From assembly GCA_002898275.1 (NCBI GenBank), contig BEIQ01000001.1, positions 303,899-367,898 on the forward strand: a stretch of DNA of 64,000 bases, written 5' to 3'. Under the pieces are notes generated by a model. That model ran no database searches, had not been told where the DNA came from, and saw only the letters and a program-made list of their open reading frames with translations. A program made the translations under genes and the position numbers. Positions 24,648 through 36,338 of this stretch are shown here, piece by piece; position 1 is the first letter of the stretch; the number at the start of each line of letters is the position of its first letter. This DNA is from a bacterium HR40 (lineage in GTDB: Bacteria > Pseudomonadota > Alphaproteobacteria > Geminicoccales > Geminicoccaceae).

Positions 24648-26027
24648 ATGCCCCTTTCGGTGCTCGACCTGTTTCGCATCGGCATCGGTCCGTCGAGCTC
24701 GCATACGGTCGGTCCGATGCGGGCCGCCCGCCGCTTTCTGCTCGACCTCGAGGCGCGTGGTCTGCTCGCGGCGACCGCGCGGATCCGGGTCGAGCTGTTC
24801 GGCTCGCTGGCCCTTACCGGCAAGGGCCACGGCACGGACAAGGCCGTCGTTCTCGGGCTTTCCGGCGAGGAGCCTCACCTCGTCGACCCCGATCGCGCCG
24901 AAAAACTGTTCCTCGAGGCTCGGCGCGAGGGACGGATCCGTCTACCCGACGGCCGGCTGCTGCCGTTTCGCGAAGGCGACGAGCTCCTCTTCCGGCAGGG
25001 CGAGCGCCTCCCCCACCACCCCAACGGCATGCGCATGTCGGCCTACGCCGCCTCCGGCGAGGAGCTGTTTTGCGAGCGATACTACTCGGTGGGTGGCGGC
25101 TTCGTGCTGGCGGAGCGCGAACTCGGACAAGGCGACCATGCGGGCTCCAACCTCGTCGTTCCCTATCCGTTTCGCACCGCCGCCGAGCTCCTCTCCATCT
25201 GCCGCACCCACCAGCTCACCATCGCCGACGTCGTACGGGCCAACGAAGCGGTTTTCCGCGACCCGTTCGAGACCCGTGCCCGGCTGCTCGAGATCTGGTC
25301 GGTGATGGAATCCTGTATCGAGCGGGGTTGCCGCACCGAGGGCGTGCTACCGGGCGGCCTGGGCATCCGACGGCGGGCGCCCGCCCTCTTCCATCAGCTC
25401 ACGAGCCGCCCCGAGTCCAATCTGCGCGACCACTTGACGGTGCTCGACTGGGTCAACCTCTACGCCCTGGCCGTCAACGAAGAGAATGCCGCAGGTGGAC
25501 GCGTGGTCACGGCGCCGACCAATGGCGCCGCGGGTGTGATACCGGCGGTGCTCGCCTATTATGTGCGCTTCGTCCCGGGCGCCGACGAGCAGGGGATCGT
25601 CGATTTCCTGCTCACCGCCGGGGCGATCGGCATGCTCTACAAGGAGAACGCCTCGATTTCGGCGGCCGAGGTCGGCTGCCAGGGCGAGGTCGGCGTCGCT
25701 TGTTCGATGGCGGCCGGCGCCCTGTGCGCGGTGCTCGGCGGTTCCCCGGCGCAGATCGAGAACGCCGCCGAGATCGGCATGGAACACAATCTCGGTCTCA
25801 CCTGCGACCCCGTCCGCGGCCTCGTGCAGGTGCCGTGCATCGAACGCAATACCATGGGAGCGGTCAAGGCCATCAATGCCGCACGCCTCGCCCTGCGCGG
25901 CGATGGCACCCATTTCGTATCCCTCGACAAAGTGATCGCGACCATGCGGGAGACCGGTCGCGACATGTCGGAGCGTTACAAGGAAACCTCGCTCGGCGGT
26001 CTCGCGGTCAATGTGGTGGAGTGCTGA
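24648..26027 (+). CDS. sdaA: L-serine ammonia-lyase (L-serine dehydratase), single chain
   Basis: A 459-residue iron-sulfur enzyme that deaminates L-serine to pyruvate. The N-terminal beta domain starts [24 protein letters not shown]; the alpha domain has [14 protein letters not shown]. Cluster cysteines lie in [15 protein letters not shown] and [18 protein letters not shown]. The fused beta-alpha form is the usual proteobacterial type. It is followed after 3 nt by glyA, so glycine plus a one-carbon unit can be turned into serine and on to pyruvate by one operon. Confidence 0.96.
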   Translation: MPLSVLDLFRIGIGPSSSHTVGPMRAARRFLLDLEARGLLAATARIRVELFGSLALTGKGHGTDKAVVLGLSGEEPHLVDPDRAEKLFLEARREGRIRLPDGRLLPFREGDELLFRQGERLPHHPNGMRMSAYAASGEELFCERYYSVGGGFVLAERELGQGDHAGSNLVVPYPFRTAAELLSICRTHQLTIADVVRANEAVFRDPFETRARLLEIWSVMESCIERGCRTEGVLPGGLGIRRRAPALFHQLTSRPESNLRDHLTVLDWVNLYALAVNEENAAGGRVVTAPTNGAAGVIPAVLAYYVRFVPGADEQGIVDFLLTAGAIGMLYKENASISAAEVGCQGEVGVACSMAAGALCAVLGGSPAQIENAAEIGMEHNLGLTCDPVRGLVQVPCIERNTMGAVKAINAARLALRGDGTHFVSLDKVIATMRETGRDMSERYKETSLGGLAVNVVEC

Positions 26028-26030
26028 GAG

Positions 26031-27359
26031 ATGGCAGAACGGCTGGCGGAAGCGGCAACGACGGCAAGCGACCGGGTGGCGGAGGGCTTTTTTTCCGCCT
26101 CACTGGCCGAACGGGATCCGGAACTGTTCGCGGCGATCCGAGGCGAGCTGCGCCGCCAGCAGGAGCAGATCGAACTCATCGCGAGCGAGAATATCGTCAG
26201 CCGAGCGGTGCTCGAGGCCCAGGGCTCGGTGCTCACCAACAAATATGCCGAAGGCTATCCAGGCCGCCGCTACTATGGCGGCTGCGAGTGGGTCGACGTA
26301 GCCGAGAGCCTCGCCATCGAACGCTGCAAGCGACTCTTCGATTGCCGCTTTGCCAATGTCCAGCCGCATTCCGGTGCGCAAGCCAACGGCGCCGTGATGC
26401 TGGCGTTGACCGCGCCCGGTGACGTCATCCTCGGTATGGACCTCGCCGCCGGTGGCCATCTCACCCACGGCGCGCGACCGGCGCTCTCCGGCAAGTGGTT
26501 CCGGGCGGTGCACTACGGGGTGCGGCGCGAGGACGGACTGATCGACTACGATCAGGTGGAACGGCTCGCCCTCGAGCATCGGCCGAAACTGATCATCGCC
26601 GGCGCCTCGGCCTATTCGCGAATCATCGATTTCGCCCGCTTCCGGCAGATTGCCGATGCCGTCGGTGCCTATCTCATGGTCGACATGGCGCACATCGCCG
26701 GACTCGTGGCCGCGGGTCTGCATCCTTCGCCTCTGCCGCATGCCCACGTCGTCACGTCGACCACGCACAAAACGCTCCGAGGCCCGCGCGGGGGGATCAT
26801 CCTCACCAACGACGAGGAGATCGCCAAGAAGATCAACGCCGCTGTCTTTCCGGGGCTGCAGGGCGGGCCGCTCATGCACGTGATCGCTGCCAAGGCCGTG
26901 GCCTTCGGCGAGGCGCTCCAGCCCTCCTTCCGCGACTACTGTCGCCGGGTGGTCGAGAATGCCAAGACCCTAGCCGCAGTCATGGTCGAGCGCGGGCTCG
27001 CCATCGTCTCCGGTGGCACCGACAACCACCTCATGCTCGTCGACCTGCGTCCCAAGGGACTCAAGGGCAACATCGCCGAACGCTCGCTCGAGCGGGCGGG
27101 GATCACCTGCAACAAGAACGGCGTGCCCTTCGATCCGGAAAAGCCCACCGTGACCTCGGGCATTCGGCTCGGCACTCCGGCCGGGACCAGCCGCGGCTTC
27201 GGCACGGCGGAATTCCGCGACATCGGGCACATGATCGGCGACGTGCTCGACGGTCTGGTGCGCTACGGCGAGGACAATGGCGTCGTGGAGCGCACGGTGC
27301 GGGCACGCGTGCGCGAGCTTTGTGCACGCTTCCCGATCTACCCGGAGTTCGGGGCCTGA
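26031..27359 (+). CDS. glyA: Serine hydroxymethyltransferase
   Basis: A 442-residue PLP enzyme that interconverts serine and glycine with tetrahydrofolate. The signature [15 protein letters not shown], the [19 protein letters not shown] stretch and [18 protein letters not shown] are typical. The PLP lysine lies in [16 protein letters not shown]. The first ~20 residues are a variable extension. Placed 3 nt after sdaA and convergent with atpC. Its downstream hairpin probably ends this transcript. Confidence 0.97.
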   Translation: MAERLAEAATTASDRVAEGFFSASLAERDPELFAAIRGELRRQQEQIELIASENIVSRAVLEAQGSVLTNKYAEGYPGRRYYGGCEWVDVAESLAIERCKRLFDCRFANVQPHSGAQANGAVMLALTAPGDVILGMDLAAGGHLTHGARPALSGKWFRAVHYGVRREDGLIDYDQVERLALEHRPKLIIAGASAYSRIIDFARFRQIADAVGAYLMVDMAHIAGLVAAGLHPSPLPHAHVVTSTTHKTLRGPRGGIILTNDEEIAKKINAAVFPGLQGGPLMHVIAAKAVAFGEALQPSFRDYCRRVVENAKTLAAVMVERGLAIVSGGTDNHLMLVDLRPKGLKGNIAERSLERAGITCNKNGVPFDPEKPTVTSGIRLGTPAGTSRGFGTAEFRDIGHMIGDVLDGLVRYGEDNGVVERTVRARVRELCARFPIYPEFGA

Positions 27360-27400
27360 GATCCGGCGTCGGTTCGGTCGCCGCTGACGCCGGGAAAACC

Positions 27401-27426
27401 GCGGCGGAGGGCGAGCCCTCCGCCGC
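27401..27426. terminator. Bidirectional terminator between glyA and atpC
   Basis: An 11-bp perfect stem (27401-27411 with 27416-27426) with a CGAG tetraloop. On the minus strand it is followed by GGTTTTCCC, giving a short U-run for the atp operon. A second, weaker stem (27431-27446) follows on the plus strand. It sits between two convergent stop codons. Confidence 0.7.
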
Positions 27427-27468
27427 TTCCGCGGGGCGTGCCCCGCCACCGCCGCAACGCGCCGCTTC

Positions 27469-27888
27469 CTAGGTCGGATTCTCCACCGCTTCGAGGCGAG
27501 CGCGGGCGATCTCGATCGCCCGCTCGAGCCGTCGACGCTCGTCCTCGCTCGGCTCCTTGGCGTCGGCGAGATCCTCTTCGGCGTTCTTGAGCCGCTGGCG
27601 CGCCTCGGCCGGATCGATCCGATCCACCGCCTCGGCATGCTCGGCAAGGACGGTGAGGCCGCGTTCGTTGACTTCCGCGAAGCCGCCAGCGACGAACAGC
27701 CGGGTCTTGACGTCGCTGCCTTCGTAGACTCGCACCACCCCCGGCCGCAGCAGCGACACCACCGGGGCATGGAGGGGTAACACGCCGAAATCGCCCTCGA
27801 TCCCGGGTACCACCACCATTTCGGCTTCGGTCGCGAGGATCACGCGCTCCGGCGAGACCAGCTCGAAGGCGAGCCTGTCCTCGGCCAT
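27469..27888 (-). CDS. atpC: ATP synthase F1 epsilon subunit
   Basis: A 139-residue epsilon subunit, part of the central stalk and an internal inhibitor of ATP hydrolysis. The N-terminal beta barrel (LVSPERVILATEAEMVVVPG, then GDFGVLPLHAPVVSLLRPG) and the C-terminal helical hairpin (AEARQRLKNAEEDLAD) are both present. Last gene of atpHAGDC, 18 nt after atpD. Confidence 0.95.
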   Translation of the reverse strand: MAEDRLAFELVSPERVILATEAEMVVVPGIEGDFGVLPLHAPVVSLLRPGVVRVYEGSDVKTRLFVAGGFAEVNERGLTVLAEHAEAVDRIDPAEARQRLKNAEEDLADAKEPSEDERRRLERAIEIARARLEAVENPT

Positions 27889-27906
27889 GGCTCTCCTCCC
27901 GCCAAC

Positions 27907-30265
<2,359 letters not shown>

Positions 30266-30274
30266 CGCGGCGCC

Positions 30275-31810
30275 TCAGGCGAAGGTCTTGGCGAAGCGGT
30301 CGAGGAACTCGCGCAGCTTCTTTTCCGTCGCCTCGGAGAGATCGCCCGAGGTGCGGATCGCCTCGAGGATGTCGCGGCCCTTCTCGCGCAGCTCGTCGAG
30401 CAGCTCGCGCTCGAAGCGCGTCACCTCGGACACCGGCACGGGATCGAGATAGCCGTTGACGCCGGCGAAGATCACGCAGACCTGCTCCTCCATCGGCATC
30501 GGCTGATATTGCGGCTGCTTCAAAAGCTCCGTGAGCCGCGCACCGCGATTGAGCAGCCGCTGGGTCGCCGCATCGAGATCGGAGGCGAACTGGGCGAAGG
30601 CTGCCATCTCGCGATATTGCGCGAGCTCCAGCTTGATCCGCCCGGCGACCTTCTTCATCGCCTTGGTCTGCGCCGCCGAGCCGACGCGGGAGACGGAGAT
30701 GCCAACGTTGAGCGCCGGCCGGATGCCCTGGTAGAAGAGATCGGTTTCGAGGAAGATCTGGCCGTCGGTGATCGAGATCACATTGGTCGGAATGTAGGCG
30801 GAGACGTCGTTGGCCTGGGTTTCGACCACCGGCAGGGCGGTGAGGGAGCCGCCGCCATAGTTCGGGTTGAGCTTGGCTGCCCGCTCCAGCAGCCGCGAGT
30901 GCAGGTAGAAGACGTCGCCGGGATAGGCCTCGCGGCCCGGCGGCCGGCGCAGCAGCAACGACACTTGGCGATAGGCGGTCGCCTGTTTGGAAAGGTCATC
31001 GTAGACGATGAGCGCGTGCATGCCGTTGTCGCGGAACCACTCGCCCATCGCACAGCCGGCATAGGGTGCGAGGAACTGCAGCGGTGCCGGCTCGCTGGCG
31101 GTCGCCGACACGACGATGGTATAGTCCATCGCCCCGTGGTCCTGCAGCACCTTCACCAACCTCGCCACCGACGAGCGCTTCTGGCCGACGGCGACATAGA
31201 TGCAGTAGAGCTTCTTGCTCTCGTCGTCGCCGGCGAGTTCATTGATGCGCCTCTGGTTGATGAAGGTGTCGACGGCGATCGCCGTCTTGCCGGTCTGACG
31301 GTCGCCGATGATGAGCTCGCGCTGGCCGCGGCCGATCGGGATGAGCGCGTCGATCGCTTTGAGCCCGGTCGCCATCGGCTCGTGCACCGAGCGCCGCGGG
31401 ATGATGCCCGGAGCCTTGACGTCGACGAGACGCGTCTCGCTGTACTCGATGGGACCCTTGCCATCGATGGGATTGCCCAGCGCGTCCACCACCCGGCCGA
31501 GCAGCCCCTTGCCCACCGGCACGCTGACGATTCGCCCGGTGCGCTTGACGAGCGAGCCCTCGCGAATGTTGCGGTCGTCGCCGAAGATGACGATGCCGAC
31601 ATTGTCGGTCTCGAGGTTCAGCGCCATGCCGCGCGTGCCGTCCTCGAACTCGACCATCTCGCCGGCCTCGACCTCGTCGAGTCCGTAGGCGCGCGCGATG
31701 CCGTCGCCCACCGACAGCACTCGCCCGACCTCGGCCATCTCCGCCTCGGTGCCGAAGCGGGCGATCTGTTCCTTGAGGATCGCGGAAATCTCGGCGGCGC
31801 GGATGTCCAT
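30275..31810 (-). CDS. atpA: ATP synthase F1 alpha subunit
   Basis: A 511-residue non-catalytic nucleotide-binding subunit. It starts [16 protein letters not shown] and has the P-loop [18 protein letters not shown] and the alpha signature [17 protein letters not shown]. Two ATGs in a row overlap the atpH stop (GGATGATGGAC). The second (31810) gives the common MDIR start; the first (31813) would add one Met. Either way translation is coupled to atpH. Confidence 0.97.
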   Translation of the reverse strand: MDIRAAEISAILKEQIARFGTEAEMAEVGRVLSVGDGIARAYGLDEVEAGEMVEFEDGTRGMALNLETDNVGIVIFGDDRNIREGSLVKRTGRIVSVPVGKGLLGRVVDALGNPIDGKGPIEYSETRLVDVKAPGIIPRRSVHEPMATGLKAIDALIPIGRGQRELIIGDRQTGKTAIAVDTFINQRRINELAGDDESKKLYCIYVAVGQKRSSVARLVKVLQDHGAMDYTIVVSATASEPAPLQFLAPYAGCAMGEWFRDNGMHALIVYDDLSKQATAYRQVSLLLRRPPGREAYPGDVFYLHSRLLERAAKLNPNYGGGSLTALPVVETQANDVSAYIPTNVISITDGQIFLETDLFYQGIRPALNVGISVSRVGSAAQTKAMKKVAGRIKLELAQYREMAAFAQFASDLDAATQRLLNRGARLTELLKQPQYQPMPMEEQVCVIFAGVNGYLDPVPVSEVTRFERELLDELREKGRDILEAIRTSGDLSEATEKKLREFLDRFAKTFA

Positions 31811-32370
31811 CATCCAACCCCTTTCATGGACAATTCGAGCTGCTTGAGCCGACTGCGCAGGGAAGCGTCGATCATGCGCGACCCGAGGCGCACCACGAGC
31901 CCGCCCAGAAGCGAGGGATCCACCCGTGTCTCCAGCTTGACCGCCTTGCCGGCGCGCGCTTCCAGCGCAGCCCGCAACCTGGCCATCTCGGCTTCCTCGA
32001 GCGGCAGCGCCGAGACCACCTCGGCTGTGACCTCGCCGCGATGGGCAGCCAGCATCTCGGCGAAGCGCGCGGCGATCAGGCGCAGCGCGAACAACCGTCG
32101 CTGGCTCGCCAGCAGGCCGAGGAAGTGGCGCACGAGCGGCGACAGCCCGAGCCGATCGGCGAGAGCCGTCATCGCTGCCACCAATTCGCCGCGCGGCACC
32201 ACCGGACTGCGGATGACCCGCGCGAGTGCCGGCTCCACCGCGACCGCCTCGAGCAACCGCCGCAGATCGTCCGCGGTGCGGTCGAGCGCATGGCGTTCGC
32301 GGGCGAGCTCGAACAGGGCCTTCGCGTAGCGCGTCGACAGGCCCGTCGCCGTGCCCTTGCTACCAGCCAA
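31810..32370 (-). CDS. atpH: ATP synthase F1 delta subunit
   Basis: A 186-residue peripheral-stalk subunit (OSCP homologue): [15 protein letters not shown] at the N-terminus, [21 protein letters not shown] in the middle, and the C-terminal [25 protein letters not shown] in two adjacent parts. TTG at 32370 is chosen as the start: it gives the usual length and has GAGAGAGGA about eight bases before it. An open extension to 32436 is Arg/Ser-rich. The F0 genes (atpIBEF) are absent, as in alphaproteobacteria, where they lie elsewhere. Confidence 0.9.
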   Translation of the reverse strand: MAGSKGTATGLSTRYAKALFELARERHALDRTADDLRRLLEAVAVEPALARVIRSPVVPRGELVAAMTALADRLGLSPLVRHFLGLLASQRRLFALRLIAARFAEMLAAHRGEVTAEVVSALPLEEAEMARLRAALEARAGKAVKLETRVDPSLLGGLVVRLGSRMIDASLRSRLKQLELSMKGVG

Positions 32371-32632
32371 GACGGTGATCCTCTCTCGTGGAGGCGACGA
32401 CGCCAACCGTGAAGGCGACGACGCACGCCAAAACACGCGAGGGCGCGCCTTCAGCCTCGCCCCCGCGAAGCGGCGGCCTCATACCACGCGCGTCCGGTGC
32501 CGGCAACAGCCAGCTGTCGCCCGCGGGCGCACAGATTGCCGCACGCCGGCCGGCCCACGGCCGGCGCTCCTGCCCCTTGATCGGTCCGACGTCCCGGGTT
32601 AGCCGGGATCGCGGGAGCGAGGAGGAGGGCCT

Positions 32633-33403
32633 TTGTCGCTGCGGGCGGATCTCTCGGGTCGCGTGGCGCTCGTCACCGGAGCCTCGGGGGGGCTCGGCTC
32701 CCATTTCGCCCGCCTGCTCGCGGCCAACGGCGCGGCGGTAGCGCTCGCCGCCCGCCGGCACGACCGTCTCGCCGCCCTCGCCGCCGAGATCGTGGCGACG
32801 GGTGGGCGAGCGCTGGCGGTCCCGATGGATGTCACCGATGGAGCGAGCGTGCGGGCCGGCTTCGATGCCGCCGAGGCGGCTTTGGGCACCGTCGATCTCC
32901 TCGTCGCCAATTCCGGCATTGCCGGCCGCGGTGGTTGGCTGCTCGACGTCGAGGAGACGGACTTCAGCCGCGTGATCGAGGTCAATCTGACGGGTGTCTT
33001 CCGCACCGCTCGCGAGGCCGCCCGTCGGCTGGTCGCCGCGCGGCGACCGGGGAGTATCGTCGTGGTGGCCTCGATCATCGCCTTCGCGACGGCCCCAGGG
33101 GTCGCGGCCTACGGGGCGTCCAAGGCCGCGGTGGTCCATCTCGTGCGCAGCATGGCGCTCGAATGGGCACGCTATGGGATAAGGGTCAATGCCCTCGCAC
33201 CCGGTTATATCCCGACCGAGCTCAACCGCGACTTCCTCGCGAGCGAGGCGGGCGAGCGCGTCCGCGCCCGCATCCCCATGCGCCGCTTCGGCGATCCTGC
33301 CGATCTCGACGGTGCGCTGCTTTTGCTCGCCTCGGATGCCTCCCGCTACATGACCGGCAGCGTCCTCGCCGTCGACGGTGGCCATCTGGTCGCCCCGCTG
33401 TGA
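32633..33403 (+). CDS. SDR-family dehydrogenase/reductase (LvaD-like position)
   Basis: A 256-residue classical short-chain dehydrogenase. The cofactor motif TGASGGLG is at residues 15-22, VANSGIAG replaces NNAG, and the catalytic Ser-Tyr-Lys set lies in ASIIAFATAPGVAAYGASKAAV (split SII...YGASK). The C-terminal SRYMTGSVLAVDGGHLV is typical. The TTG start follows GGAGGAGG by a few bases. It begins an operon with NIPSNAP, acyl-CoA dehydrogenase, an APH-type kinase and a small DUF6285-like protein. By analogy to LvaD it may reduce a 4-oxoacyl-CoA to a 4-hydroxyacyl-CoA; this is inference from context. Confidence 0.9.
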   Translation: MSLRADLSGRVALVTGASGGLGSHFARLLAANGAAVALAARRHDRLAALAAEIVATGGRALAVPMDVTDGASVRAGFDAAEAALGTVDLLVANSGIAGRGGWLLDVEETDFSRVIEVNLTGVFRTAREAARRLVAARRPGSIVVVASIIAFATAPGVAAYGASKAAVVHLVRSMALEWARYGIRVNALAPGYIPTELNRDFLASEAGERVRARIPMRRFGDPADLDGALLLLASDASRYMTGSVLAVDGGHLVAPL

Positions 33404-33423
33404 CAGCTCCAGGGAAGACAGGG

Positions 33424-33744
33424 ATGATCGTCGACCACCGCACCTACACCCTCCATCCCGGCAAGATGAAGGAGTTCCTCGAGCTCTACGAGCGCGAGGG
33501 CTATCCCGTACAGACGAGATATCTGGGCGAGCCGATCGGTTGGTACGTGTCCATGGACATCGGCCCCCTCAACCAAGTCGTCCACATGTGGGCCTACGAG
33601 GATCTCGCCGATCGTGCCCGCCGGCGGGCGGCCCTCCAGGCCGACCCCGCTTGGGCCAGCTATCTCGCCAAGGCGACGCCGCTCATCCAGCACATGGAGA
33701 ACAAGATCCTCCATCCGGCTCCTTTCTTCCGCGCCAAGGGCTAG
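33424..33744 (+). CDS. NIPSNAP-family protein
   Basis: A 106-residue single-domain NIPSNAP protein (dimeric alpha-beta barrel fold). It starts MIVDHRTYTLHPGKMKEFLELY and has the LNQVVHMWAYEDLADRARRR helix, both diagnostic. Members often sit with catabolic enzymes and may bind small ligands, but no reaction is established. It lies 20 nt after the SDR gene and 4 nt before the acyl-CoA dehydrogenase. Confidence 0.88.
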   Translation: MIVDHRTYTLHPGKMKEFLELYEREGYPVQTRYLGEPIGWYVSMDIGPLNQVVHMWAYEDLADRARRRAALQADPAWASYLAKATPLIQHMENKILHPAPFFRAKG

Positions 33745-33748
33745 AGCC

Positions 33749-34948
33749 GTGGACTTCCGGCTGTCGCCCGAGCTCGAGGAGCTGCGCCGGCGGGTCGTCG
33801 ACTTCGTCGACACCCGACTGTTGCCGCTCGAGTCCGACCCTGCGAGCTTCGGCGAGGGCGAGCATATCCGCGAAGACCTGCTCGTTGCGCTGCGGGCGGA
33901 GGCGAAGCGAGCGGGGCTGTGGGCGCCGCAGGTGTCGAGGGCGAGGGGAGGTCTCGGTCGATCCCTGGCCGACTGTGCCGTCCTCTACGAGGAGATGGCG
34001 CGCTCGCGCTTCGGCCCCCTGGCCTTCAACTGCGCCGCTCCCGACGATGGCAACATGCTCTGCCTCGAGCTCTGCGCGAGCGAAGCGCAGAAGGATCGCT
34101 GGCTGGATCCCATCGTGCGGGGCGAGGTGCGCTCGGCCATCGTCATGACCGAACCGCATCCCGGGGCCGGTTCCGATCCCGCCGGCATGATGCGCACGAT
34201 CGCCGAACGCCGCAACGGCCATTACCGTGTCTTCGGGCGCAAGTGGTTCATCACCGGGGCGCAGGGGGCCAAGCACTTCATCCTCCTCGCCCGCACCTCC
34301 GAGGATCCGCGCCGCGGCCTCACCGCCATGCTCTACCATGCCGACCAACCGGGCTGGCGGATCCTGCGGCGGATCCCGATCATGGGGCCCGAGGAGCACG
34401 GCGGTCACTGCGAGCTCGAGTTCGACGGACTGGAAGTGCCGTTCGAGAACGTGCTTCTGGGCGAGGGGCTCGGTATGAAGGTGGTCCAGATCCGCCTCGG
34501 CCGGGCGCGGCTCACCCATTGCATGCGCTGGCTCGGCATGGCCCGCCGGGCGCTCGAAATCTGCGAGCCCTATGTCCGCGAACGCGAAGCCTTCGGCCAG
34601 AAGCTGATCGCCCGCGAGAGCGTGCGCGGCATGCTCGCGCGGGCGGCGATGGCGATCGAGGTCGGTCGACTGCTCGTCGCCCGCGCGGCCTCCAAGCTCG
34701 ATCTCGGCGATCAGGCGCGCAAGGAGGTGTCGATGGCCAAGATCCACGTCGCCGACACCCTGCATCTTGCCGTCGACACGGCGATCCAGCTCACGGGGGC
34801 GTTGGGCTACAGCCGCGACACGCCGCTCGAATGGATGTACCGCTACGCGCGTCAGGCGCGCCTCGTCGATGGCGCCTCGGAGGTGCACGCGATGGTGGTC
34901 GCACGCGAACTCCTCGAGCGCGGCCGCGAGTTCTTCGCTTGGCCGTGA
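33749..34948 (+). CDS. Acyl-CoA dehydrogenase family protein (ACAD10/11- or LvaC-like context)
   Basis: A 399-residue flavoprotein with the acyl-CoA dehydrogenase fold: a helical N-terminus from DFRLSPELEELRRRVVDF, the middle beta domain with AIVMTEPHPGAGSDPAGM and GRKWFITGAQGAKHFILLA, and the C-terminal helices with QLTGALGYSRDTPLEWMYRYAR and LVDGASEVHAMV. GTG at 33749 starts the protein, 4 nt after the NIPSNAP stop. Its end overlaps the kinase gene by 4 nt. Next to an APH kinase it resembles ACAD10/11 and LvaC, which act on phosphorylated 4-hydroxyacyl-CoA by eliminating phosphate. That specific role is inferred. Confidence 0.9.
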   Translation: MDFRLSPELEELRRRVVDFVDTRLLPLESDPASFGEGEHIREDLLVALRAEAKRAGLWAPQVSRARGGLGRSLADCAVLYEEMARSRFGPLAFNCAAPDDGNMLCLELCASEAQKDRWLDPIVRGEVRSAIVMTEPHPGAGSDPAGMMRTIAERRNGHYRVFGRKWFITGAQGAKHFILLARTSEDPRRGLTAMLYHADQPGWRILRRIPIMGPEEHGGHCELEFDGLEVPFENVLLGEGLGMKVVQIRLGRARLTHCMRWLGMARRALEICEPYVREREAFGQKLIARESVRGMLARAAMAIEVGRLLVARAASKLDLGDQARKEVSMAKIHVADTLHLAVDTAIQLTGALGYSRDTPLEWMYRYARQARLVDGASEVHAMVVARELLERGREFFAWP

Positions 34949-35982
34949 ACGCGACGTCCACGTCCGAGCTTTCGCCCGCCGCGCTCGAGGCGTTCCTCGC
35001 CCGGGCTTGCGGGGCGACCACCGCCCGGGTGGTGCGCGAGGAGCGGCTCACCGGCGGCGCCATTCAGGACAATCGCCTCCTCGTCGTGGAACTGGTCGGG
35101 GGGCCCTACGCCGGTCGCCAGGAGTTCGTGCTGCGCACCGATGCCGCGAGCGGCGTGGCGGCGTCGTGGGACCGGGCGCATGAATTCCGCATCCTCAGAG
35201 TGGTCCACGCCGCCGGTGTGCGGGTGCCGGAGCCCGTGGCCTTTTGCGACGATCCCGCGGTTCGCGGCCGTCCCTTCCTGCTCATGCGGCGGGTCATCGG
35301 CGAAACCCGCGGTGCTCGCCTCGTCCGCGATCCGCAGGTGCGGGAACGGGGCGAGGACCTCGTGCGGGCGGTCGCGGGCGAGATGGCGAAGCTGCATGCG
35401 ATCCGCCCGCCGCAGCGGGAGCTCGCCTTTTTGCCGCTGCCCGAGCCCGATCCGGCGCGGGCGCGGATCGCCCTCTATCGTCGCTGGCTCGATGCCATGG
35501 AAGCCGCCGAACCGGTGGTCGAACATGCGCTCCGGCGGCTGGAGCTCGCGCCGCCGGCGAGACAAGAGGTGGTACTGGTCCACGGCGACCTGAGGGTCGG
35601 CAACCTCATGGTGGCGCAGGGGCAGCTCGTCGCGATCCTCGACTGGGAATTCGCTGGCTGGTCGGATCCGCTCGAGGACCTGGGCTGGTTCTGTGCCCGC
35701 TATTGGCGCTTCGGGGTGGACGAGCGCGAGGCCGGCGGCCTGGCGTCGAGACGAGTCCTGGTCGCTGCCTATGAGGAGGCGAGCGGTCGGCGGGTGGATG
35801 CGCGGGCCCTCGCCTTCTGGGAAGTGATGGCGAACCTGCGCTGGGCGGTGATCGCCCTCATGCAGGCGCGGCGGCACAGCAGCGGTGCCGAGCGATCGCT
35901 CGAACTCGCGCTCACCGCTGCCGTGCTGCCCCGGCTCGAGCGCGACATCCTTTCCGGCCTGGAAGCTTGGGAGGACATGTGA
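34945..35982 (+). CDS. APH-fold kinase (ACAD10/11-N or LvaA-like phosphotransferase)
   Basis: A 345-residue aminoglycoside-phosphotransferase-fold kinase. The Brenner motif HGDLRVGN (His213, Asp215) and the metal-binding LDWEFAGWSDPLEDLGW (Asp233) are intact, as is the N-lobe with EFVLRTDAASGV. It is translated from a GTG overlapping the dehydrogenase stop and ends overlapping the next start (GTGA). The close relatives fused or linked to acyl-CoA dehydrogenases phosphorylate 4-hydroxyacyl-CoA. Drug resistance is unlikely in this setting. Confidence 0.88.
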   Translation: MNATSTSELSPAALEAFLARACGATTARVVREERLTGGAIQDNRLLVVELVGGPYAGRQEFVLRTDAASGVAASWDRAHEFRILRVVHAAGVRVPEPVAFCDDPAVRGRPFLLMRRVIGETRGARLVRDPQVRERGEDLVRAVAGEMAKLHAIRPPQRELAFLPLPEPDPARARIALYRRWLDAMEAAEPVVEHALRRLELAPPARQEVVLVHGDLRVGNLMVAQGQLVAILDWEFAGWSDPLEDLGWFCARYWRFGVDEREAGGLASRRVLVAAYEEASGRRVDARALAFWEVMANLRWAVIALMQARRHSSGAERSLELALTAAVLPRLERDILSGLEAWEDM

Positions 35983-36329
35983 TCGGGGTCGACTGGATCG
36001 TCGATCTGCTCGCGACGGCGCGCGAGGAGCTCCGGGAACGGATCCAGCCACAGTTGGCGCCGGAGGACCGCTATGTCGCCGCCATGATCGGACGGGCCAT
36101 GCAGATCGCGGGTCGCGAGCTCGCCCTCGGAGCGGCCATGCGCGAGCGCGAGCGTCAGGCGCTCGCCGGCCTGTTCGACGACCCCGCAGGCGAGCTCGAG
36201 GCGTTGCGGCGGCAGCTCGTGCGCGCCATTCGCGAGGGCGCCTTCGACGCGCGCCGAGGCGAGCTCGAAGCTGCCCTCGCGATGCGGGTTGCGGCGCGCC
36301 TCGCCATCACCGATCCCGACTACCGCTGA
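35979..36329 (+). CDS. Small DUF6285-like protein (LvaB-like partner of the kinase)
   Basis: A 116-residue, highly helical, charged protein with no membrane segment, containing YVAAMIGRAMQIAGREL and EGAFDARRGELEAALAMRVAAR. It looks like the small DUF6285 proteins found right after APH-type kinases in acyl-CoA operons. In the levulinate system the small LvaB is needed for kinase activity of LvaA, so the same complex is plausible here. The GTG start overlaps the kinase stop. It ends 9 nt from the convergent transporter gene. Confidence 0.72.
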   Translation: MIGVDWIVDLLATAREELRERIQPQLAPEDRYVAAMIGRAMQIAGRELALGAAMRERERQALAGLFDDPAGELEALRRQLVRAIREGAFDARRGELEAALAMRVAARLAITDPDYR

Positions 36330-36338
36330 GAGGTGCGG

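Noticed and set aside
34945-35982. Aminoglycoside resistance gene
   Set aside because: The APH fold is present, but translation is coupled to an acyl-CoA dehydrogenase and a DUF6285-like gene, which points to acyl-CoA metabolism.
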